From positions 10,458,038-10,522,037 of the forward strand of contig CM039464.1 in NCBI GenBank assembly GCA_022414725.1: 64,000 nt of DNA, given 5' to 3'. The position numbers and the translations under genes are program-made. Shown here piece after piece: positions 19,755 to 27,787 of this stretch. Under the pieces are notes generated by a model. It saw only the letters and a program-made list of their open reading frames with translations, did not search any database and had not been told where the DNA came from. The stretch's first letter is position 1; each line of letters opens with the position of its first letter. Source of the stretch: Microglena sp. YARC (taxonomy: Eukaryota > Chlorophyta > Chlorophyceae > Chlamydomonadales > Chlamydomonadaceae).

Positions 19755-20087
19755 ATGCAAATTCAGCTGCCCGTCGTCGTATTACAAACAAGTGTCCCAA
19801 GCGACGAAGTAATCAACGTGGCATTTACAGAGTGGTCTACACGTGCATCCCCAATCCTCGCCAATATGGATGTTCCAGATCGCGAGTCAGTCTGCAAACT
19901 TGTCACTGCTACATTGAAAATGATGTTGGCAAACACAGTCACACCCATATGCGGTGTTTCAGAAATCCGAGCATCACTACATACACCTGTTGTGAAAATC
20001 AAAATCATTGTCCAACTCTCTCAGAATGCAGCTAATACAACTACTTGTAGCATGAACAAAGGGTGCTTTATTGAGGCCTCTGCCTGA
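19755..20087 (+). CDS. Unknown small protein
   Basis: A 110-residue ORF from the ATG at 19,755, preceded by TATATATTTAAATTAAAC, an AT-rich stretch suited to a viral promoter. The frame is open further upstream into a hairpin module, so the internal ATG is chosen. It has an alternating beta-like pattern (LPVVVLQTSVPSDEVINVAF; VVKIKIIVQLSQ) and no recognised motif. It may be a structural or accessory viral protein; no function is claimed. Confidence 0.45.
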   Translation: MQIQLPVVVLQTSVPSDEVINVAFTEWSTRASPILANMDVPDRESVCKLVTATLKMMLANTVTPICGVSEIRASLHTPVVKIKIIVQLSQNAANTTTCSMNKGCFIEASA

Positions 20088-20089
20088 TG

Positions 20090-20310
20090 TAAGGAGTACT
20101 CGACACCCGACGTGGTGAGATGACATTTTTAAAAATTTGGGCCAAATTCCTTAATGAAAAAAGACAGGAATTCACATTTTCAAAAGATTCACATTTTTCA
20201 AGTTTCGTGTAAGTCGAAGAAAGAATAAGTCTTCATCGCAGAAGTCATTCGGGACAGGAATTCCAGCGATTCCCCCTTCATAAAACCAAAAAGAGTGTCC
20301 AAGCAGAAGT
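20090..20310 (+). pseudogene. Degenerate copy of the 14,024-14,281 ORF
   Basis: Shares long stretches with 14,090-14,270: CTTAATGAAAAA, then TTCACATTTTTCAAGTTTCG, then AGAAGTCATTCGGGACAGGA, then CCCCCTT and ATAAAACCAAAA, including the left arm GTCCAAGCAGAA. Insertions and deletions break the frame and the right hairpin arm is lost. It begins with the ACCCGACGTGGTGAGATGAC block that recurs near 22,470 and 23,670. Confidence 0.8.
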
Positions 20311-20389
20311 AGTAAAATCGCCTTCGCTTAGCGGATTCTTTCGCATCGCTTCGATATTGCGTCAAATGCTTTGGTCGCCTTGCCATATT

Positions 20390-20839
20390 TCACACCTTCC
20401 TTCGAGCAATTAACGGCACGCACTCCGCGGAAAGTGCGTGTTTATCGAACGAGCTCATGGCGTTTTTGTCATTCTTATTAAACTTCGCCATGAGTTCATA
20501 ACGACTAATACATTTGCTCTTGATACAAGATTCGAGGGGCTTTGAAGTTTTCTCAGCTACCTTACGCGCAGACGATAATTTATCGCTGCATTTTGTTACT
20601 TTTCTGCAACTCGATGCTTTCATGCGCAGCGCGTCTGCCCACTCGATCCATTCATCAAGCGTCCGTTCTTTTTTGTCAGAGCCCATACGGAGAGCCTCAA
20701 TCTTCATAAACGCGACGAACTCTTCGGACGTGTAAGAGTCGTCCTTCTTTCCGCTCGGACGGGGACCTGTGTAGCAAATGACATCAGCTCGACTCTTCGT
20801 TTCTTTTTTCGCTTGAGGTAGTTTTGCCACTCGTGGCAT
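20390..20839 (-). CDS. Unknown basic protein
   Basis: A 149-residue ORF, lysine- and serine-rich. It starts MPRVAKLPQAKKETKSR and contains an acidic/aromatic helix (YTSEEFVAFMKIEALRMG; TLDEWIEWADALRMK). The minus-strand 5' flank is AT-rich (20,840-20,885). It has no frameshift or stop and no recognisable domain. It could be a DNA-binding or virion protein, which is a guess from composition only. A half-hairpin (CCAAGCAGAAG, 20,298) lies ~90 bp beyond its 3' end. Confidence 0.55.
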   Translation of the reverse strand: MPRVAKLPQAKKETKSRADVICYTGPRPSGKKDDSYTSEEFVAFMKIEALRMGSDKKERTLDEWIEWADALRMKASSCRKVTKCSDKLSSARKVAEKTSKPLESCIKSKCISRYELMAKFNKNDKNAMSSFDKHALSAECVPLIARRKV

Positions 20840-20970
20840 TTAATGAATGAATGAAAGTGTATATATTTGAAATTAAATCTATTCATTGAGATCGAGATCT
20901 ATTGATTGATGGAGTGTCTTTTTGACGGAACCACCAAGGAAATTCTCCCACAGATCGCTCTCGGTGCAGG

Positions 20971-21580
20971 CATCAATCAATCCCTATTTTAAACGTGTTC
21001 ACATGAACACCTCTGAAAAGACTCTCCATCTTGGGAACAACAATTATTTCAACAAAAAATAAGAATCATCAATCAATCAATCCCTATTTTAAACGTGTTC
21101 ACATGAACACCTCTGAAAAGACTCTCCATCTTGGGAACAACAATTATTTCAACAAAAAATAAGAATCATCAATCAATCAATCCCTATTTTAAACGTGTTC
21201 ACATGAACACCTCTGAAAAGACTCTCCATCTTGGGAACAACAATTATTTTCAACAAAAAATAAGAATCATCAATCAATCAATCCCTATTTTAAACGTGTT
21301 CACATGAACACCTCTGAAAAGACTCTCCATCTTGGGAACAACAATTATTTCAACAAAAAATAAGAATCATCAATCAATCAATCCCTATTTTAAACGTGTT
21401 CACATGAACACCTCTGAAAAGACTCTCCATCTTGGGAACAACAATTATTTCAACAAAAAAATAAGAATCATCAATCAATCAATCCCTGTTTTAAACGTGT
21501 TCACATGAACACCTCTGAAAAGACTCTCCATCTTGGGAACAACAATTATTTCAACAAAAAATAAATACTGAAAAATTCTT
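20971..21580 (+). repeat. ~100-bp hairpin repeat array, 6 copies
   Basis: Units start (TCCCTATTTTAAACGTG) at about 20,981, 21,081, 21,181, 21,282, 21,382 and 21,483, a 100-101 bp period. Every unit has GTGTTCACATGAACAC, a 6-bp stem with a 4-nt loop, a (CAAT)n-like ATCAATCAATCAA stretch and an A-rich tail. Extra solo copies lie at 678-720 and 19,030-19,190. The layout resembles viral homologous-region repeats (origin/enhancer); the function here is inferred. Confidence 0.93.
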
Positions 21581-21938
21581 CCCGGAGAATGTCTCACATG
21601 CCCCCCCCCTCCGTTTACACTCGTTTTTCGAAAGCCGCCGTGCGTGTGTGAAGATGACTGAATGGACTGACGGGGGGCTTCTAAAGCCGCCTTGGTTTGT
21701 GTGAGTATGAATGTACGAACGTGGGGGCTGCGCAAGCCGCCTTGGTGTGTGTGAGGATGAATGTACGAGACGGGGGTCTGCGAAAGCCGCCGTCGTGTGT
21801 GGACAACACCACTGACCCTTTAATCAATCCCATCTGTTCACGTTGCGAGTCAGCAGCTGAATTCCACTGCCCCACTCCGTGGGGCCCGCGATCCCCCTTC
21901 ACAATCCCAATATAGTTACCGAGCAGAAGCCTGCTTGA
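21478..21938 (+). repeat. ~460-bp duplicated block (copy 2) with double-hairpin module
   Basis: Second copy of 19,093-19,554. It starts in the last unit of the ~100-bp array, runs through the TTTACACTCGTTTTTCGAAAG box (21,613-21,635) and ends with the module CCCCACTCCGTGGGGCCCGC, then GAGCAGAAGCCTGCTTGA (21,921-21,938). Confidence 0.9.
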
Positions 21939-22059
21939 GACATACCTTTGTTTTCACGGTCATTGGTACTCTTCCTCATAGTTGAATTTGTATACGGAAC
22001 CGCCAAGCCGCCGCTGGGTTGTTGCTTGGTTGATGGTGCCACATGGGATCAGAGAGTGA

Positions 22060-22512
22060 GTCAGCAGCTCAATTCCACTGTCCCGCTCTGCGGGACCTGC
22101 GATCCCCCCTTCAGAATTCCCATAGTATGTTAAGCAGAAGCCTGCTCGAGACCATGCGCGGTTTCTTTGGATGACCGGACCACAGTTAATGAGGTTGCGA
22201 AAACCGCGACACAATGCGCGGCTTCAATCAATCGAATACAAGTGGTCCGAGTGAGACTCGAAAAAACGAGTGTAAACCACGCAAAGTCTGTACATATTAC
22301 GCATTACAAACTCGAATCTCTCTCTGTCGAACTGCGACTCATTCGATGCGCCGAACTAAAAACCAGAATTCGCCCCCGTACAGACAGTTTTAGGATAAAT
22401 CAGAATTAGATTTTGTTAGATGTACATCGGATTTGTGTTAGATACGCGTCGGTATCACACCGTGCTCGACACCCGACGTGGTGAGATGACATTTTAAAAA
22501 TTTGGGCCAAAA
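22060..22512 (+). repeat. ~450-bp direct repeat left of the LRAT-like gene
   Basis: A double-hairpin module (22,060-22,149, ending TTAAGCAGAAGCCTGCTCGA) plus ~320 bp running GAGGTTGCGAAAACCGCGAC, ACTCGAAAAAACGAGTGTAAA, CGCCCCCGTACAGACAG and ACCCGACGTGGTGAGATGAC. Nearly the same sequence recurs at 23,266-23,715, so the LRAT-like gene is bracketed by direct repeats. Confidence 0.9.
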
Positions 22513-22582
22513 TTTTAGAGGTTGTTTGTGTGTGAAATGATTCTCTCTATCCATCAATCAAGCATGTGTGTGTGTGCGGTCA

Positions 22583-23173
22583 ATGGGGCGTACGTCCAAG
22601 AAGAACAAAAATGTGCAGCTACAAGAAGCCCACACGCATTTCGCCATGCAACTATCTGGTGGGCAGCTTGTGAAGGTGACATGCAACCGGGTACTGGACT
22701 ACCCTCATGATGGCATCGTAAGCCGTTCTTACAACAAGGAGTACACAGCGCGCGATGCGTCTGACGTGCTGAACAGTGTGCATGTGATCCACTTCTGCCG
22801 CGGTGACCCTCAGCCTCTATTTGACGATGGTAGTGGTAAGGCGCCGTTGGACGAGCTACGGGTGCGTGAGACGTCCCTGTCGTGGTTTGTGGCACAGGGT
22901 CGAGATCCACGCATCGGGTCCGGCCCGCCATCGCCGTTCTCACCTGATGAAGTAGTGAAACGTGCTAGGGCGTGTTTGGGCGCTGCGGACTACAAGGCTC
23001 GCAAGCGTAACTGCCAGTCGTTTGCCACACACTGCTATTACGGGGTGGCCCACTCGGCTGCAGTGGTTAGGGCAGGCTACCTGATCGCAGGGGCAGTTAT
23101 GGTGGGGGCAGTTGTGGTGGCTGGAGCGGTGGTAGCTTCAGTGACGCAGCTCGCCAGCACGCCTTGGGTGTAA
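22583..23173 (+). CDS. LRAT-like/H-rev107-type NlpC/P60-fold protein with C-terminal membrane segment
   Basis: A 196-residue ORF from ATGGGGCGTACG at 22,583; an upstream GTG in frame is less likely in a eukaryote. The LRAT signature is present: a first His in DYPHDGIVSRS, a HVIHFCRG strand, and NCQSFATHCYYG carrying the catalytic Cys in the NC motif. The C-terminus is a hydrophobic helix (AGYLIAGAVMVGAVVVAGAV), as in membrane-anchored H-rev107/PLAAT proteins. These enzymes act as acyltransferases or phospholipases on membrane lipids; LRAT-like proteins also occur in several virus groups. Length and order (catalytic domain, then membrane helix) fit the family. The gene is intact and bracketed by 450-bp direct repeats with hairpin modules; the right one begins ~95 bp past its stop. 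Confidence 0.85.
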   Translation: MGRTSKKNKNVQLQEAHTHFAMQLSGGQLVKVTCNRVLDYPHDGIVSRSYNKEYTARDASDVLNSVHVIHFCRGDPQPLFDDGSGKAPLDELRVRETSLSWFVAQGRDPRIGSGPPSPFSPDEVVKRARACLGAADYKARKRNCQSFATHCYYGVAHSAAVVRAGYLIAGAVMVGAVVVAGAVVASVTQLASTPWV

Positions 23174-23265
23174 CCAGCGTTGATGATTTGTGCACAAGCG
23201 TTCATGATTTGAGGAGGTTGTTTGCCCATGCAGATCTAGGTCGCCCCATGCATGGGATCAGACAG

Positions 23266-23715
23266 TGAGTCAGAAGCTGAATTCCACTGTCCCGCTCCGC
23301 GGACCCGCGACCCCCTTCAGGATTCCCCATAGTGTGTCAAGCAGAAGCCTGCTCGAGACCATGCGCGGATTCTTTTGAGGACCGGTTAATAGTGAATGAG
23401 GTTGCGAAAACCGCGACACAATGCGGCTTCAATCAATAGAAGAGAAGTGTTCCGAGTGAGACTCGAAAAACTAGTGTAAAGAACGCAAAATACATACAGA
23501 TTACAGCCATACAAACTCGAATCCCTCTCTATCGAACTGCGACTCATTCGATGCGCCGAACGAAAAACCAGAATTCGCCCCCGTACAGACAGTTTTAGGA
23601 TAAATCAGAATTAGATTTTGTTAGATGTACATCGGATTTTGTGTTAGATACGCGTCGGTATCACACCGTGCTCGACACCCGACGTGGTGAGATGACCTTT
23701 TAAAAATTTGGGTGT
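23266..23715 (+). repeat. ~450-bp direct repeat right of the LRAT-like gene
   Basis: Second copy of 22,060-22,512, starting with a module whose right hairpin is TCAAGCAGAAGCCTGCTCGA (23,337-23,356). The copy runs to AAAAATTTGGG at 23,712, then departs from the other copies (which continue CCAAA) just before the large palindrome begins. Confidence 0.9.
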
Positions 23716-23719
23716 AAAT

Positions 23720-24043
23720 ACACGGGGTGATAACGTGGGCCGATAATTTTTCCAGATAGAACACGGGGTGATAAATACGAGAACGGGGTGATAAACTGGG
23801 CCAAGATAGATTGTGACATTAATCCAACTAAAAACCAAAAAATATTGTATCTAGGGATAAAAATAGAATTACATTAATCCGCGGATTAATGTAATTCTAT
23901 TTTTATCCCTAGATACAATATTTTTTGGTTTTTAGTTGGATTAATGTCACAATCTATCTTGGCCCAGTTTATCACCCCGTTCTCGTATTTATCACCCCGT
24001 GTTCTATCTGGAAAAATTATCGGCCCACGTTATCACCCCGTGT
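23720..24043. repeat. Perfect 324-bp palindrome
   Basis: Two 162-bp arms meet without a spacer at CCGCGG (23,879-23,884). I compared the arms by eye and saw no mismatch. Each arm holds three copies of ACGGGGTGATAA (left arm: 23,722, 23,763, 23,783). The left flank is the viral repeat block and the right flank is a truncated copia ORF; no target-site duplication is visible. It marks the border of the viral-like tract. Confidence 0.97.
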
Positions 24044-24501
24044 TTGCTTTCTTTAGGAAAAGGGAGACGTTTGCCCTTAGCCTTGTGACAAGCATCACAT
24101 GGGATCTTACCCATCTTTTGTACCTGATGTAGACTGAGGGGCAAATTCTTAACCATACCACGCTTGACAAGTGTGTGCAAGGCGTCATAGCCGGGATGAC
24201 CCAGCCGCCTATGCCACAACCATGCAGGAGTGGTAGGGATAACAACTCCACCGTCCTCATCAACATCAAGTGCAAAAGCTGGATAATCTTCAGCAACTCT
24301 CAAACAACGACTGGAGGTGTGACAAGGCCTACATGCAAACTTATACACACCATCACTGGAGGCAGGAAAGGACCAGAGTACAGAAGAGCCCTGAGTGGCA
24401 GTACAACTAATACTATCAAAAGCAACCTTGCAGTGGAGGGAATGAGCCACAGCATTTACTGACAGGAGATTCACTGGACAGTGGGGTATGTACAGAATCA
24501 T
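24044..24501 (-). pseudogene. Ty1/copia GAG-pre-integrase fragment
   Basis: The minus-strand translation has CPVNLLSVNAVAHSLHCKVAF, then LWHRRLGHPGYDALHTLVKRG, then C-D-A-C-H-K-A-K-G-K-R. This is the pre-integrase zinc-binding domain (H-x-x-x-H, C-x-x-C) of copia elements. The coding match ends at the palindrome (24,043); integrase core, RT and RNase H are absent. It follows the protease fragment in a different frame. Confidence 0.85.
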
Positions 24502-24967
24502 TGGTTAAAGTGATAGATGTTGGTAACCAATCACTACATAACACAATGGACCCCATACCCTCTGACCGTTGAATCACCCCATCACTAAATCGAACTGCAG
24601 GCCCAACAGCAGAGGATTCAAACACAGTGAACAAAGACTTATCACCTGTGATTGACATCCCAGCTCCAGAATCCACATGCCAGACACCCTCAGAAAGACT
24701 TGGGCTGCAAAGGTTTGAGAACTTTGTGGTGCATGAGAATAGGACAGAGCGTACCTCCTAGTTCTTGTTTATGTTGTACCCGTCTATCTGAGCTTGCAGG
24801 GAGGACAGCTGCTTGCGAGTAAGCGACCCTGGAAGGGCCAAAGCAACGGGCACCGGTTCATTACCAGGTGCACGACCTTTGGCCTTTCTGAGTTCCGGAT
24901 ACTTCGTGAAGCAGCGGTCTTCCGAGTGGCTCGTTTTCGAAAGACAGGGGCCCCAAGTGCAATCCAA
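24416..24967 (-). pseudogene. Ty1/copia gag zinc knuckle and protease fragment
   Basis: 24,967-24,760 (minus) ends a gag with a zinc knuckle-like stretch (CTWGPCLSKTSHSEDRC, then PELRKAKG; a variant C-x-x-C-x4-H-x4-C). 24,676-24,416 has the retropepsin signature MDSGAGMSITGD followed by the usual copia spacing. The parts are in different frames, so the element is dead. Order on the minus strand is gag, protease, pre-integrase, as expected for copia. Confidence 0.75.
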
Positions 24968-26810
24968 GCGCCTTTGGTAGCCCCGGAACCCTGAGAACCA
25001 GGTCCCTTGCCCCGCTGAAAAGCAGCATTAGCAGGGACATGGGAAGGGTCACGGGACCAACCAGGATGCCTTGGATCAGACCTAGGGAGAGACACATTCA
25101 AGAAATCTAATGATCTATATGTATCAAGACAGGTCCAGAGAGGACGGGGAACTTTCAAGAAGTCAAACACTTGAAACCCAAACTCACGTAGCTAAGGCAT
25201 ACACCTAAGGGCGGAACCAGGGGCACAGGAAAAACAAAGTAGTAACCTTTGTCGAACCACGGAACGCACCCAGGGGTCACAAGGAGCCTAAGAGAGAAAA
25301 ATATCCACCAAGATATCATGCCAAAGATCCTCCACGGCCGCTGGACTAGGGCCAGGACGGCGTCCACTTCGGCCTGTAGCATGGGCGAAGTCCGGCGCTG
25401 CGAGACCTGGGATCACAGAAGGTGGGGAAGCGTTAGGGCGAAGTCGAGATATGAGGTATAGGAAAAAAGGAGACGAGAATGAAAGTGCAGCAAGTCGCAC
25501 CTGGTGCAGAAAATCGCACCAATGGCAGAAAATCGCAAATCGCAAGGGCAGAATTCGAAAATTTATCGCGAGGATGCGAAGAGCAAAGCCGAGGCAAGTA
25601 AAGGTCCTAATATCCTTCCGTCGATGAGCACTCAATCCCAAGTCCCCCCCTCTATCGCTCGACTCACCCGGTTGGGGGGTAGAGGGAGCAGCACCCGAGT
25701 GGTGCTGACCATACCCCCCTGCTTCCCACCACCTCCAGAATCTCCAGGTCCAGACGCGTAGGTCGTCCTCCTCTGGCGAACCCTACGGCAGTGCCGGCGA
25801 TCCGCCAGCTTGATCGAAAAAATTCTCCAGAAGGTATCACAGAGCCACTAGAGCGCAAGCTCATGCCAGTAGCCGACCATCGGCTGGGCAGAGCAAAGGG
25901 AGCACAGACGACGTAGACAACAGCAGGGAGCTTGGTCGGCTTGGCAACCTCCGGTATGCAGGCAGAGCCTCAAACACCGGAGTTAGCGACGTCAAAGACG
26001 CGAGCAGACGAAGACGGGTATCTCCACCGATGTCCAGGCTAGTCGCCGACTGGACAGCAGGCTCAAACACAGCAAAGATTCATCAGAAACATCCTCAACC
26101 TCAACAGAGAGGCGTTGGACAAAAGGAGAAGAAGACGGAGAAATGGAGGTATTGGAGGGGGGGATGTCTTCCATGATGGCGGAAGGAGACTCATCTAAGG
26201 CAGCAGAGGGGCTCTGGCGCGCAATCATCGAGCCAATCAGTGGGAACACGGGTCTTGAAAGGAAGAATCCGGTCGCAGCCATTGGAGACAATGACGCTCT
26301 CCATACCGCGCGACCAAGTCAAACCATTCTGTGGGGTAAGCTTTTCGAAGCCGGCAGGAGGCCCACGCGGAAGTTGCGTTGTCAAGCAGTGGTAGAAAGA
26401 GATGAAGCCCATTACCTATCAGCTATTAAGCACTTCTAAGAGTGGACAGAGATGTATGCAGCGGAGACAGACGCGCCAATCTATACACAGAGACGAGAAT
26501 GACGTTACAAGCAAGGACGTACACTAAAGGACACCAGCGGTGGGCGAAGTGGATGCCTGTAACCTGAATAGACCCTAAGCCCGAATCTTGTCACCCTGAC
26601 ACCGTTTAACACAGGACATGTCAGGGAGAGACCGATAAGACACAGAGAGATAGGCAGTCAATAGGAAGCTGACACTGAGTCCCTAAAGGATGACTCAGTT
26701 CTACGGGAAGCTGTCACTATGGGAAGCTGTCAGGGCCGATAGTTCTAAGGGAGTACAGTAGTAGTCACCAAGTCATAAAACGAATGAGAGCAGCGCAATT
26801 CATGCTGACA
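24968..26810. other. Probable 5' part of the copia element, no assignable ORF
   Basis: Short minus-strand ORFs here (for example 25,288-25,641 and 25,992-26,291) probably derive from gag and the untranslated leader or LTR of the truncated copia element, but I recognise no motif. A TGTCAG, then CTGACA pair brackets roughly 26,727-26,810 and might mark an LTR edge; this is weak. Confidence 0.35.
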
Positions 26811-26923
26811 TCGTGCAGCTCCCAAGCCTTGACTTGCTGGACGAGCTCCTCGTGGTCCATGTCGTCAACATCCGGGACCTCAGAAGGTGGAGCCGCAGCA
26901 GCGTGGGCTGAAGAAGAGGCCAT
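26811..26923 (-). pseudogene. Ty3 gag N-terminal fragment (array left edge)
   Basis: The first ~37 codons of the same gag as at 36,104-36,985 (MASSSAHAAAAPPSEVPDVD at its start), cut at 26,811 where copia-side sequence begins. Confidence 0.85.
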
Positions 26924-27014
26924 ACTCGGTGATGGTGGGCTCGAGGGGACGTCGGGGGTGGGGAGTAAAGCGAGTGGCGCGGTTTGAAAGCGCGACCAGG
27001 CTCAAGAAACCAAT

Positions 27015-27309
27015 TGTGGTATATGAATACCTTGTAACACGGAGTGTCTTGTAACTGGAAGCCTAAGAAATGATCTCAGGAGTTTAGACGGCCCTAAGAG
27101 TCAGAAGCACGGCTTAAGACTCCCTTCCCGCTTCCAGCGCTTCTAGACCCTAATGGAACCCTCGTTTTAGGTATTCCCGAGTAGCTGATCAGACACTGAT
27201 CAGTGGGTCAATTCGCTCGGTTTCAACTGCCTACAGAAGTCGTTCGTCATCTGTCGGAAAGTCGTCACCACCGCGTGGCAACTCAGTGGGAGGATCGTTA
27301 TCCACCACA
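27015..27309 (-). repeat. Ty3 LTR, minus orientation, unit 1
   Basis: 295 bp, TGTGGT, then ACCACA termini. On the minus strand it is followed by AT and then TGGTTTCTTGAGCC (27,012-26,999), a primer-binding-site-like sequence, and by gag. So it is a 5' LTR in minus orientation. Its outer end directly abuts the zinc-knuckle region of pol on the plus strand. Confidence 0.85.
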
Positions 27310-27787
27310 ATTGCTATTAAACTAGCTAAGGAGGGTAACTTATGTTACAAGTGTGGTACGAAGCGCACGGCCGCTACAGCCACTGCCCCCTCCAAGTGCC
27401 CTAGCTGCCCTACCGTTAGGAAGTAGGATGTAGGTCTGCTTGTAGACATAGATAGGGATGTTCTTTTTTCAGTTTCCGTCCCCTACTATCTGTGTAACAC
27501 CATCTACAGCACAGACCACATCCCCTCCTTGCCTTCCGACCCTGCCCCCGCCTCCTGCCATTCCATGCATATCTGCTTGCACAACAGCTTGTGTCCACGC
27601 GGACCAAGCTACCGCACACTTTGAGGCCACCCTATCGGGGGTATCTGGCAAAGTTCTCATTGACAGTGGAGCAGACTCTGTCTTCGTAGACGCAGAATTC
27701 TGTGCTAGGGCAGGTTTAGCCACCTTTACGGGCTCACCAGTCATGGTGCGGGTCGAGGACACCGGTTGTCCCCCGCAGAACTGCTAG
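27310..27787 (+). pseudogene. Ty3 zinc knuckle and protease, unit 1
   Basis: The reading frame from the LTR edge gives KLAKEGNLCYKCGTKR, the start of a gag zinc knuckle. After a stop, 27,458-27,787 has an aspartic protease (GKVLIDSGADSVFVD) that ends at CPPQNC. The protease C-terminal half and linker to RT are deleted. The same structure is in units 2 and 3. Confidence 0.8.

Noticed and set aside
20971..21580. CRISPR-like array
   Set aside because: The whole 100-bp unit is repeated, with no variable spacers.
27469..27762. Antisense ORFs within the Ty3 pol and protease (and copies in units 2 and 3)
   Set aside because: Shadows of the sense coding frame, repeated only because the units are repeated.
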